Below, in pieces: positions 51,215 to 59,882 of a stretch of DNA of 64,000 nt. Origin of the DNA: Thermohalobaculum sp039028795 (GTDB lineage: Bacteria; Pseudomonadota; Alphaproteobacteria; Rhodobacterales; Rhodobacteraceae); the NCBI GenBank assembly GCA_039028795.1, contig JBCCHJ010000020.1, positions 13,858 to 77,857 of the forward strand. The letters run 5' to 3'. The number at the start of each line of letters is the position of its first letter. The stretch's first letter is position 1. A program made the position numbers and the translations under genes. The notes beneath the pieces were generated by a model. It saw only the letters and a list, made by a program, of their open reading frames with translations. It was not told where the DNA came from and ran no database searches.

Positions 51215-51994
51215 GTGAAGGACACAGAGCCACTGATCTTGGATCGTCCCCGATATCTGGGCGAGACGATCAAGCCGGAGACCGGCGAAAGCTATGACTG
51301 GCATTCGCATGATTTCGGTCAGCTAATCTCTGCCGCATCTGGGTCGATGTATGTCGGCACACCCGATCGCGTTTTGCTGCTAAGCCCGGCTTTGGCGATC
51401 TGGATTCCGCCCGATACCGAGCACTGGATGCGCTATGGGTCTAACAGCGTCATGCTGTATGTGGACGTGAACAGCGAAGAGGCGGACCAGCTTGGCCGTG
51501 ATTGCAGGGTCATCGCAATGACATCGCTGTTGAGCGCATTGTTTATCGCCGCGATGCCCGAAGCCACCGAGGTGCGACGGAACAAACATAACGACGCGCT
51601 GCATGTTTTGCTGCGGCACGAGTTACTATCCGCGCGCGATGTGCCGTTGTCTCTGGTCTTGCCACAGGAGGCACGCATTCGCGGTTTGGCCCAGGCTGCG
51701 CTGGATGATCCAGGCAAAGTTCGATCGGTTGATGCGTGGCTGGCAGATGCGCCCGCCAGTCGCAAAACGATTGAACGGCTGTTCATCGCGGAAACAGGGA
51801 TGCCGCCTTCGAGATGGTTGCGTCATGCGCGGATTTTGCACGCCGTTTCGCTGCTGGCATCCGGTCAAAAGGTAACATCAGTTGCCTTCGATATGGGGTA
51901 CGAGTCGCCCAGCGCCTTCAGCTATATGTTCAGAAAGACGCTTGGCGTCAGTCCAAGCGAGTTCATCGGAAGGCCGCCGTTCGTCGTACCCTGA
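51215..51994 (+). CDS. AraC-family transcriptional regulator
   Basis: About 259 residues. The N-terminal cupin sensor contains YDWHSHDFGQLISAASGSMY and then WIPPDTEHWMRYG. The C-terminal double HTH has ASRKTIERLFIAETGMPPSR and VAFDMGYESPSAFSYMFRKT near 235. The GTG at 51215 follows GAGG; upstream in-frame ATGs would reach into the divergent promoter. Regulators of this cupin type often control a neighbouring MFS exporter, as here. Confidence 0.9.
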   Translation: MKDTEPLILDRPRYLGETIKPETGESYDWHSHDFGQLISAASGSMYVGTPDRVLLLSPALAIWIPPDTEHWMRYGSNSVMLYVDVNSEEADQLGRDCRVIAMTSLLSALFIAAMPEATEVRRNKHNDALHVLLRHELLSARDVPLSLVLPQEARIRGLAQAALDDPGKVRSVDAWLADAPASRKTIERLFIAETGMPPSRWLRHARILHAVSLLASGQKVTSVAFDMGYESPSAFSYMFRKTLGVSPSEFIGRPPFVVP

Positions 51995-52073
51995 AGAATG
52001 GCCGGGTTGGCGTCAGATCCGCCTGCGTGCTTCGCCAACCGGTGTTGTGATCTGCTGAAACAGACGAAGAAGC

Positions 52074-53192
52074 TTAGTCGTCGTATTTCGAGACTTTGTT
52101 CAGCGCCAGTGCTGTATTGCGCGCCTCTAGATATGCCGAAGACGACACCGCCGCATATTCCGCCACCGTGTCGCGGTATTCGAAATAGCTTTTGTGGATA
52201 CGCGCGGCCAGATCGTCATGCCCGGCGGTTTCATCCAGCGTCTTCGCAGACAACTCGTAAAGCTTCTGCAAAAGATCGTCCGGGAACTTGTGCACCTCGG
52301 CGCCATATTCCCTTTTCATGGAAACAACGGACTCGCCGTTCAGTTTGTTCAACTCGGCTTCCAGAAGCGTGTTCTCGCGTGACGCAGCCAGTTCGAAGAT
52401 CGACTTCTCCGTGTCGCTCAGTTCGTTCCAGATGTTCAGATTCGTTGCGAATGACCGAATTCCACCGGGATCGTGCCAGCCCGGATACATGTAGTGCGGC
52501 AGCAGTTTCACGAAGCCGTAGTCCAGATCCAGATATGGCCCGATCCATTCGACCGCATCGATCTCGCCGCCGAACAAGGCATCCACCAGTTCGGCCCCCG
52601 GCAGGTTCACCGTATTCACACCCGCGGCGGAATAAACCTGCCCGGCCGCCCCTGGGATACGGAACACCAGACCTTCGAAATCTTCGGTCGTGTTGATCGG
52701 TTTCGGGAACCACCCGCCCATCTGTGCCCCGGGAGATCCTGCCATCAAGGCCCGGACACCGAACTGGCCCGCCAATTCGTCCCAGAACTGCTGTCCGCCG
52801 CTGAATTGCAGCCAACCCGACATTTCATGGGCGACTAGACCGAACGGTACGGCCGAGAAGAAGACGAACGCTGGATGCTTCTCGATGAAGTACTGCTCGA
52901 CCGAGTGATAACAATCTGCCCTGCCAGATCTGACGGCGTCCTGGACCTCGAAAGGTCCGACTTTTTCGCCAGAGTGGAAAACTTCAAACTCGATCCGGCC
53001 TTCGGTCAATTGTGTGATCGTCTGGGCTATGCGTTCTGCCGATGCGGGCAGGACCAGGGAGTCCCTGGGCCAGCTTGTCACCAGCGTCAGCTTGCGCGGC
53101 GCACCTTGCGCGATCGCGGGCGTTGCCAAGGCCCCTGCGGCTGCAGCGGCAGTTGTGCCGAGAACGGCACGACGTTGGATAGGAGAGTTCAT
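52074..53192 (-). CDS. TRAP transporter substrate-binding protein (DctP family), copy A
   Basis: About 372 residues with a twin-arginine-like leader (QRRAVLGTTAAAAAGALATP, cleavage near AIAQ). The mature part shows LTLVTSWPRDSLVLPASAER, FFSAVPFGLVAHEMSGWL, and DAVEWIGPYLDLDYGFVKLL, typical for the TakP-like keto-acid or mannitol-type binders. The conserved Arg of the ligand pocket is in VFRIPGAAGQVY. It is paralogous to the upstream gene, from which it is separated by only 13 bases. No membrane subunits are encoded nearby. Confidence 0.9.
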   Translation of the reverse strand: MNSPIQRRAVLGTTAAAAAGALATPAIAQGAPRKLTLVTSWPRDSLVLPASAERIAQTITQLTEGRIEFEVFHSGEKVGPFEVQDAVRSGRADCYHSVEQYFIEKHPAFVFFSAVPFGLVAHEMSGWLQFSGGQQFWDELAGQFGVRALMAGSPGAQMGGWFPKPINTTEDFEGLVFRIPGAAGQVYSAAGVNTVNLPGAELVDALFGGEIDAVEWIGPYLDLDYGFVKLLPHYMYPGWHDPGGIRSFATNLNIWNELSDTEKSIFELAASRENTLLEAELNKLNGESVVSMKREYGAEVHKFPDDLLQKLYELSAKTLDETAGHDDLAARIHKSYFEYRDTVAEYAAVSSSAYLEARNTALALNKVSKYDD

Positions 53193-53205
53193 TCTGACCG
53201 CCCCT

Positions 53206-54321
53206 TTACGCGTTCGCCAGAACATCGGCGCGGGCCCGTAGATAGGCCTGGTCCGAGATTTCCGACCACCCCGCGACTGACTTACGGAACCGCTGGTAAC
53301 TGGAGAAAATTTTTGCCGTCAGGAGATCGGTCCGGGCAACGTCCGCGACCACTTGATCCCCTGCTTTTGCGATCTGAGACCAAAGCTCTGCCGGGAACGC
53401 TTCGACCTGAACGCCGTGCTGGGTCTTCAACTCCCGCAGGCTCAGGCCATTGTTCGCATTGTATTCGGCGATCATCACATCGTTCTCGGCCTCGGCACAA
53501 GATTGAATCAAAGTCCGGTCGCTGTCGGGCAGACTGTTCCACCAGTCCAGATTGATGCCCAGCGAGACAGCCGTGCCGGGTTCGTGAAACCCGGGATACA
53601 TATAGGTCTTCAGCAATTTCTGCAGGCCAAACGCCAGATCATTGTAGGGCCCAACCCATTCCGTGGCGCTGACCCTGCCTTCCTGAACCGCAGCGAAGAT
53701 CTCGCCCCCCGGCAAGGAAATCGCCTCGGCGCCAAGCGCGTTTAGGACAAGGCCGCCGAGCCCCGGCATCCGCATTTTCAGCTTCCTGAGATCTTCCATG
53801 GTGCGGACAGGTTCCTTGAACCATCCGCCCATCTGAACGCCGGTATTGCCCGCCAGCATGGCCTTGACGCCAAATTGGCCAGAAAGCTCGTCCCACAGTG
53901 CCTGTCCGCCAGCATTCAGTATCCAGGCGTTCATCTCTTTGGTGGTTAGACCAAGCGGGACAGAAGTGAAAAAGTTGAAGCCCGGATGCTTCTTCTGCCA
54001 GTAGTAGTCGGCGGCGTGGTACATTTCGGCATCGCCGTTGGCGACGGCATCGAAACTGTCGAAGGGTTTTACCAGTTCGCCCCCGGCAAACAAAGTGACT
54101 TCCAGCCGTCCGTTCGATGTCAGTGTGATCCGGTCAGCGACGCGTTGTGCGCCCGTTCCCAGGCCTGGGAAATCACGTGGCCAAGTCGTCACCATTCGCA
54201 CGCGTTGGCGATTCTGCGAAATTGCCGGAGCAGCCAATGCCGCGCCCACGCCAGCCGTGGTAATGAATGCTCGTCGATCCAATTTGGACCCCCGCTTCTG
54301 GAACCAGCCCCGGAACGTCAT
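53206..54321 (-). CDS. TRAP transporter substrate-binding protein (DctP family), copy B
   Basis: A 371-residue paralogue of copy A with a twin-arginine leader (LDRRAFITTAGVGAALAAPA). It shares MVTTWPRDFPGLGTGAQRVA, FFTSVPLGLTTKEMNAWI, TEWVGPYNDLAFGLQKLL and the pocket Arg in KMRMPGLGGLVL. It is the first gene of the pair. Differences in the pocket region suggest a different or wider ligand range. The corresponding DctQ and DctM subunits must be elsewhere. Confidence 0.9.
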   Translation of the reverse strand: MTFRGWFQKRGSKLDRRAFITTAGVGAALAAPAISQNRQRVRMVTTWPRDFPGLGTGAQRVADRITLTSNGRLEVTLFAGGELVKPFDSFDAVANGDAEMYHAADYYWQKKHPGFNFFTSVPLGLTTKEMNAWILNAGGQALWDELSGQFGVKAMLAGNTGVQMGGWFKEPVRTMEDLRKLKMRMPGLGGLVLNALGAEAISLPGGEIFAAVQEGRVSATEWVGPYNDLAFGLQKLLKTYMYPGFHEPGTAVSLGINLDWWNSLPDSDRTLIQSCAEAENDVMIAEYNANNGLSLRELKTQHGVQVEAFPAELWSQIAKAGDQVVADVARTDLLTAKIFSSYQRFRKSVAGWSEISDQAYLRARADVLANA

Positions 54322-54473
54322 GATCGAAACAAAGCATGTCTGTCAATGTTTTGCGGGGATAATTGAACATCTGAGATGCTTCTTAAGAGCCTAAGCGCGT
54401 TATTTTAGGTTTTACCGCAAATCGAAGGGAAAACTTGCCAAACTTTGGCCTCAATTCGCGTCGGAATTGCTGC

Positions 54474-55097
54474 TCAGTTCGACAGTTTGTCCAGGCTGTC
54501 ACCCAGTGTCACAGCACCGATGACCTCGCCATTTTCGGGGTCCGTCACGGTCAGGCTGACCTGGGTTTGAATCTTCTGAGTGGATTCGTCGAACTCCAGT
54601 TCGCTGACATGAACCGCGTCCGACCCCTTGAGATAGGTCTCGATATATTTCGCCTCATCGCCTTGGTACATGTCGGATGTCCGGTCGCTTATGGCGACGT
54701 TCAGACCATGGGCATCCATGACGATGATTTCGTTGATGATGCCATCGGAAAGTTCGCGCCGGTCCCGCGTGATGATCGAGGCCTGCCGGTCCAGCATTTC
54801 CAGAACCATTTCACCGCGGCTGCCGCCTTCGATCCATTCCTTGTCCATCCGCTTGATCTGCAGGGGACTGATCGATTGAAAGAGATCGTTCTGTTCCTTG
54901 ATGGCGTAGATGATGATCGGATCGTTGATCCACTCCTGCAGATCCGTCCGGGCGTATTCAAGAACTTGTCCTGCGAAGTCCTCGGCTTTCGGCTGACTCT
55001 GTGCCTGGGCTGGTGATGTCGCATCAAAGATGAAACTGCAGACCAGCAATGCCAAACCGCACAATCGCCCGGTTGAGCACACCACAGCATCCTTCAT
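54474..55097 (-). CDS. exported protein with PDC/Cache-like sensor domain
   Basis: About 207 residues. The signal peptide (STGRLCGLALLVCSFIFDA) has a cleavage site near AQAQ. The mature part resembles a periplasmic PDC sensor: DPIIIYAIKEQNDLFQSISP, EIIVMDAHGLNVAISDRTSD near 125, and SLTVTDPENGEVIGAVTLGD near the end. It lacks a signalling domain, so it may work with a separate partner. An ATG at 55154 extends the frame; the ATG at 55097 after AAGGCGA gives the better signal peptide. Confidence 0.68.
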   Translation of the reverse strand: MKDAVVCSTGRLCGLALLVCSFIFDATSPAQAQSQPKAEDFAGQVLEYARTDLQEWINDPIIIYAIKEQNDLFQSISPLQIKRMDKEWIEGGSRGEMVLEMLDRQASIITRDRRELSDGIINEIIVMDAHGLNVAISDRTSDMYQGDEAKYIETYLKGSDAVHVSELEFDESTQKIQTQVSLTVTDPENGEVIGAVTLGDSLDKLSN

Positions 55098-55385
55098 TCG
55101 CCTTGCGGCAATCACGCTGCAAAGCCCTTTAGGTCTGTATGAGTCTTGCGCCATTTGTGAATGCCCTGTGCCCCGGTATTTGCCTGCACATCGACTTGTG
55201 CTTATTTTTCAAGCGCTCCCGGAGTTTCGTTGTTGATACATCCTAAGCAAGAAACTCCACATTCATTTGCAATCACTTAGAGACAGGCTCGTCTTTTTTT
55301 GGGAATTGGTCAAGGCTCGGGAAAACACAACGATGATCACATCTTGCAGCGATCGATCGTCTTCAGTCTGTGAGAGTAGTTTGGA

Positions 55386-56186
55386 TTAACCCAGCAGACG
55401 GTCCTGCAGGATCTGGAACCGACGGATCTGCCAGGTGTTCACATCGTCCCTATCTGCGAACCGGTGCCATCTGGTACCATCGCAAAGTTCGAACGGACGA
55501 AAGCTGATTTTGTAGTCCATCTTGCGGGATCCGGCGACCCAGTATCCCAGGTAGACATTCGCCAGGCCCATTTCCTGCGCCATATCGATATGATCAAGGA
55601 TCATATAGGTACCCAAGGACCGCCGCTCGTAGGCTGGGTCGAAGAACGAATAAACCATGGACAAGCCATCGCCCAGGATGTCGCTGAGGCAGGCTGCGAT
55701 CAAAGTCTGCTCGTCCGTGTAGGGATCCTTTTCGATGTATTCGACAACCATCGAATTCACAGGTGTCTCATCCACCATCGACGCATAATCAAATGCATCC
55801 ATATCGGCCATGCCGCCATCGGCGTGGCGCGAATTCAAGTAGCGCCGAAAAAGAGCGAATTGGCTTTCTGTTGCCCATGCCTCGCACGGTCGGCGTTCCA
55901 GGTCGCTGTTCCGCTTGATCAATCGTTTCTGCGTTCGGTTGGGTTTGAATTCCTCGACCGGTATCCGAATTGACATACACGCCGAACACCCGACACAGGC
56001 CGGGCGATAAATCACCGACTGGCTGCGGCGGAAGCCTTTGTGACTGAGCGCGTTATTGACCGAAACAGCGGACTGGCCAGTCAATGTAGTGAAAACCTTG
56101 CGTTCCTCACGCCCATCCAAATAAGCGCACGCCTGCGGCGCAGTCAGATAAAATTGGGCCTTAAGTGAGGATTCGTGGTGGCTCAT
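55386..56186 (-). CDS. bpt: arginyl/leucyl-tRNA-protein transferase
   Basis: About 266 residues. The enzyme adds leucine (Bpt) or arginine to N-terminal residues of proteins, marking them for N-degron degradation by ClpAP. The N-terminal Cys cluster is YRPACVGCSACMSIRIPVEE near 70. The GNAT-like C-domain includes SMVYSFFDPAYERRSLGTYM and LGYWVAGSRKMDYKISFRPF. The ATG at 56186 is preferred to the GTG at 56198. Substrate specificity between Leu and Arg cannot be decided here. Confidence 0.92.
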   Translation of the reverse strand: MSHHESSLKAQFYLTAPQACAYLDGREERKVFTTLTGQSAVSVNNALSHKGFRRSQSVIYRPACVGCSACMSIRIPVEEFKPNRTQKRLIKRNSDLERRPCEAWATESQFALFRRYLNSRHADGGMADMDAFDYASMVDETPVNSMVVEYIEKDPYTDEQTLIAACLSDILGDGLSMVYSFFDPAYERRSLGTYMILDHIDMAQEMGLANVYLGYWVAGSRKMDYKISFRPFELCDGTRWHRFADRDDVNTWQIRRFQILQDRLLG

Positions 56187-56335
56187 TTCAATTCCCACTG
56201 CTCATTGATGATTACGATACCTGATTCCCCAGCTTTGTCACGGCCCAGCATGGGACGGCGCGTTGAAATTTCCTCGATCTGCGTTCCGGTTTGAACAGCT
56301 TCGGTGAAGATTGTGTTCTTAAGTGGGACGGCGGG

Positions 56336-56776
56336 TCATGTCGGACGATTTATTGCAACGCTGCCCAGAACGAGGTCATGCATCGCCCGCTTGTGCGGAT
56401 CGCTGAGCATGAGGAACCAGCCGATCAGCATTAAAGGCGTAAAGAAGAATGTCACCAGGTACGCTAATGTGTGCAGAAAGGCCGAGCTCTGATCCATCTT
56501 TTCACCTGAGGCGGTGCGTATCTCGATCCCCGTCATGATCATCCCGATTGTCGCGGAGCGATGTTTCAAGAGCAGCCAGCGATACAGAAACCCTGTAAGG
56601 GTGATGATCAGGAACATCAGCGGCGTGCCCAGACCGAATGTTCCGAGGGCAACGATAAAAGCGCCGACAATGCCCAGCACCGTGATAATTATGAAATCCA
56701 CCACGAACGCCACAAAACGGCGAAGCGGAACACCCTCATAAAACTGGCTGTCTCGCACTGGATCTGGAATAGCCAT
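56336..56776 (-). CDS. RDD family membrane protein
   Basis: A 146-residue protein with three hydrophobic segments. The family Arg-Asp-Asp region appears as LRRFVAFVVDFIIITVLGIV near 20, and the end shows LSDPHKRAMHDLVLGSVAI, also typical. Family members are small membrane proteins of unclear role, some in ion or osmotic homeostasis. It lies between bpt and the coiled-coil gene, all on the minus strand. Confidence 0.87.
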   Translation of the reverse strand: MAIPDPVRDSQFYEGVPLRRFVAFVVDFIIITVLGIVGAFIVALGTFGLGTPLMFLIITLTGFLYRWLLLKHRSATIGMIMTGIEIRTASGEKMDQSSAFLHTLAYLVTFFFTPLMLIGWFLMLSDPHKRAMHDLVLGSVAINRPT

Positions 56777-56844
56777 ACCGCCCTCAAACTCAACTTTCAG
56801 CGATTATGACATGGCCGTTGTGGCGTTAAAATACCAGGGCGGCT

Positions 56845-59094
56845 TTAGGCCGTATCTTTCGGATGGTTTTGTTCGAACAACCCCAAGGGGCCGGCCAGTG
56901 CGATGAACGCCCGACCCATTCGGCTTTCTGCCAGTTCCACCAGCCTTTGATCCGCGCCGATCTCCTCGACCGCGCGTTCCAGCAGGTTGATATAGAGCGT
57001 TGCAAACTTCAGTGCGCTGGCGCGGAAGCCAGGCGTGCGGCGTAGCTTCCCCCGCACGATCGCCGACGCGATATCGTCGTCAATGCCCTCCAGCACGCGG
57101 ACCGCATCACCCCGTTCGCCCTGAATGAACCGCACCCAGACCGAGGTTGGCGCGTGATCGGGTCTCAGATCTTCGAGGAACACACCGTCGTCTAAGAGAT
57201 CTTTTTCGATTGCTTCCCCTGCCGTCATAAGCGCAACGATGTCCGGATCCTCTGACGCCGTCTTCATCGCACTGGCGTTACCGGGACGTGGTTCCGTACG
57301 ATCCAGAACCTCGATGACGGCAGTCCAGTCCAAGACACTGCGTTCGGCCGTGCGGGGAAGATCATCAAAGGGCAGTTCCAGATCATCAATGCGAGACGCG
57401 GGCGACAAGGACAACGGCGCTGGGTCTTCCCGGCCTTCCGGCGCTAAAGCTGGGTTCAGTCGCGAAGAGCGATCGATTTGGACCAACATTGTGCGCGCCT
57501 GCTGTTCCAGGGCTTCGATGCGCTCGATGCTTTTGACCAGAATTTCCCGTTCCGGCGCGATCAGATCCCGAGCCGTATTGCCCAGAAGCTCTGAAATATC
57601 TTCAGCCGAAGCTGGCGGATTGGCCACCAATTTCCCGACTGTTTCATCCAGCGACTGCCGAACCGTGGAAAGCGGCGCAACCAAATCATTTTCGACCGTT
57701 GAACGCGTCTGCTCGGCAGTTGTTTCCAGAACGGAAAGCTGACGCAGCAATCCCGCGTCAATGGCTTTCTTTGCCGAGTCCGCTGTGGATTCGAGCGCTG
57801 TCTGATGACGCTGAATGCCCTCATCGACCGCTTTGCGGGTGCTTTCGGCCGTCTCATCCAACGCCGACTGATGCCGGTGCATGCCTTCATCGATCGCTTT
57901 GCGAGTGGTCTCGACGGTTGTGTCCAACACCGACTGGTGTCTTTGCATCCCGTCTTCGATGGATTTACGGGCGATCTCGACCGTTTCGTCCAATGTCGAT
58001 TGATGCCGGTGCATGCCGTCGTCGATCGCTTTGCGAGTGGATTCGACAGTGATATCCAACGCTGACTGGTGACGCTGCATCCCTTCGTCGATGGACTTGC
58101 GTGCGGCTTCGACCGTTGAATCTAAGACAGATTGCTGACGCTGGAAGCCTTCGTCTATGGTTTTGGTCCGGTCGTTGACGGACGCTGTGACCTGTTCGGA
58201 CAACTCGCCCAAAGCAGCTTCTAGATGCTTGTTGACCTCGGCCAGCCTTGTTTCATGCTGCGCCATCGCCTGTTCGATGGCCTGGTCCAGACGGGTTTTG
58301 GTATCCGCGGCGCTTTCTTCTATTTTGCGCGACATCTGTTGCGCGTCGCTGTCCAGCCGATCCGCAAAGGCGGACCTTTCCGCGGCCAGCACTGCCTCGA
58401 CCTGGTGCAGGCGGTCACGATTGGATTTGTCCAGCATGATCACGCTGTCCAGGATCGTCGTATCGATCTTCGTCGAGATATCATCCAGCGCTTTGCCGAG
58501 CGACTTTGCACTGTTCTGCGTGTCACGCTCCATGCGTGCGCAGGCTTCTTCCATCCTGGCAGTGGTGCCTGCCGCCAGCGCATCAACGCTGTCGTTCAAG
58601 GTTGATATTGTCGTCGCCAACGCCAGGGCGCTTTCGCTTTGGTCCGTAATCGCAGAGGTGAGCCGTTCCGCCCGGTTCAGCATAAAGACGACGATCCAGA
58701 TCATCGCGACGGGTCCTGCGACCGCAAATGCAAAGAACAGGATATCGGCTGTCGGCAGCAGACGGCTGGAGCTTTCAGCATCCAGACGGGCAAAGTATCC
58801 GACGCCATAAGCGCCTAAGACCAGGATCCAAAGAAACGAGACCGCGAGGGGTAGCTTATTTTCCAGCAACCATATCAAAAACCGCCTGTCGCCAAGCGCA
58901 TTCGCAGTGGTGGGTATTTTGCTGGCGGACACATCCACAGCAGATGACCCCCGGAACGGGTTGCCTTGCGGCATATGTTGGCGCGTCCATTCGGAGATCT
59001 GGTCTTTTATGCGCGACCACGAAAACCTACGCTGGTCGTCGTCTTCTGAGAAATTCCGAAAGTCGCCATCCTCATCTGCTCGATGGTCTACCAT
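56845..59094 (-). CDS. membrane-anchored coiled-coil protein with seven 22-residue repeats
   Basis: A 749-residue protein that I do not recognise by name. Residues 1-70 are acidic or basic and cytoplasmic. Two membrane helices lie at about 80-150 (LPLAVSFLWILVLGAYGVGY; ADILFFAFAVAGPVAMIWIV). A long coiled coil follows to about 520. It contains seven consecutive repeats of exactly 22 residues (consensus MQRHQSALDxTVExTRKAIDEG; DNA 57685-58146). The C-terminal 200 residues (about 590-749) form a helical domain ending in IALAGPLGLFEQN. A structural or membrane-organising role is possible but unproven. Confidence 0.8.
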   Translation of the reverse strand: MVDHRADEDGDFRNFSEDDDQRRFSWSRIKDQISEWTRQHMPQGNPFRGSSAVDVSASKIPTTANALGDRRFLIWLLENKLPLAVSFLWILVLGAYGVGYFARLDAESSSRLLPTADILFFAFAVAGPVAMIWIVVFMLNRAERLTSAITDQSESALALATTISTLNDSVDALAAGTTARMEEACARMERDTQNSAKSLGKALDDISTKIDTTILDSVIMLDKSNRDRLHQVEAVLAAERSAFADRLDSDAQQMSRKIEESAADTKTRLDQAIEQAMAQHETRLAEVNKHLEAALGELSEQVTASVNDRTKTIDEGFQRQQSVLDSTVEAARKSIDEGMQRHQSALDITVESTRKAIDDGMHRHQSTLDETVEIARKSIEDGMQRHQSVLDTTVETTRKAIDEGMHRHQSALDETAESTRKAVDEGIQRHQTALESTADSAKKAIDAGLLRQLSVLETTAEQTRSTVENDLVAPLSTVRQSLDETVGKLVANPPASAEDISELLGNTARDLIAPEREILVKSIERIEALEQQARTMLVQIDRSSRLNPALAPEGREDPAPLSLSPASRIDDLELPFDDLPRTAERSVLDWTAVIEVLDRTEPRPGNASAMKTASEDPDIVALMTAGEAIEKDLLDDGVFLEDLRPDHAPTSVWVRFIQGERGDAVRVLEGIDDDIASAIVRGKLRRTPGFRASALKFATLYINLLERAVEEIGADQRLVELAESRMGRAFIALAGPLGLFEQNHPKDTA
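57685..58146 (-). repeat. seven tandem 66-bp coding repeats
   Basis: Each 66-bp unit encodes 22 residues. Units begin FQRQQS, MQRHQS, MHRHQS, MQRHQS, MHRHQS, IQRHQT and LLRQLS, and mostly end in IDxG or IEDG. The outer units have diverged most, as expected for array growth from inside. Confidence 0.9.
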
Positions 59095-59151
59095 TACCTC
59101 AGAATCGCATCATAAGCCTCGTTTGGCAATCAGATACTTTCGGATTCGCAA

Positions 59152-59625
59152 TCAGACATATTTGATGCTGAGGATCTCGTAGGACTTTCCACCGCCGGGT
59201 GTATTCACCTCGACGCTGTCGCCGACTTCTTTGCCGATCATCGCGCGGGCCAAAGGCGACCGCATATTCAGCTTGCCGCTGTCGATATCGGCCTCTGCCT
59301 CTCCGACAATTTGGAAGATTTTCTCTTCATCGGTGTCTTCATCGACGATTTCAATCGTCGCGCCGAACTTGATCGTATCGCCGCTCATCTTCGATGGATC
59401 AATGACATCGGCCCGGCCAACCAGGCCCTCAAGTTCTTGAATTCGGCCCTCTACAAAGCTCTGACGCTCGCGTGCTGCATGATATTCCGCATTTTCGGAC
59501 AAGTCGCCATGCTCTCGCGCTTCTGCGATAGCCTTGATGACTGAAGGACGTTCGTTCTCCTTCAGTTCCTTCAGCTCTGCATTCAGGCCGTCATAGCCTG
59601 CTTTCGTCACCGGGACCTTTTCCAT
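59152..59625 (-). CDS. greA: transcription elongation factor GreA
   Basis: A 157-residue protein that rescues backtracked RNA polymerase by stimulating transcript cleavage. The N-terminal coiled coil carries the acidic tip DLSENAEYHAARE near 40. The C-domain has SPLARAMIGKEVGDSVEV near 125 and ends in SYEILSIKYV. I start at the ATG at 59625 (MEKVPVTKAGYDGL), the normal length; an extension to 59691 would cover the leader hairpin. Confidence 0.96.
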   Translation of the reverse strand: MEKVPVTKAGYDGLNAELKELKENERPSVIKAIAEAREHGDLSENAEYHAARERQSFVEGRIQELEGLVGRADVIDPSKMSGDTIKFGATIEIVDEDTDEEKIFQIVGEAEADIDSGKLNMRSPLARAMIGKEVGDSVEVNTPGGGKSYEILSIKYV

Positions 59626-59680
59626 GTCCACATCCCCATTCCTTCTCACCGCCAAACGTCCAGGCACGGCAAAAAATGTG

Positions 59681-59705
59681 AAAAGCCGCACCTTTTCGGC
59701 GCGGC
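59681..59705 (-). promoter_or_regulatory. terminator-like hairpin in the greA leader
   Basis: On the minus strand, GCCGCGCC-gaaaa-GGTGCGGC (59705-59685) is followed by TTTT, with another T-run 10 bases on. It lies about 60 bases upstream of the greA start and downstream of any promoter placed in 59720-59850, so it could attenuate greA. Confidence 0.55.
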
Positions 59706-59882
59706 CTGCTGTGAAACCATTCTAACCCCGCAAATTACAACCGCAAGTCTTTGTGCGTTCTGCAAACACGCGGCAAAAAAGACCCAAAATTACCGTTCTG
59801 TTAACCAATGCAACTCTCAGTTGAGATAACATGAATTTACTACTTAAGGATGAGTAGCATTCTTAGACCAAGGGGAAATTCA

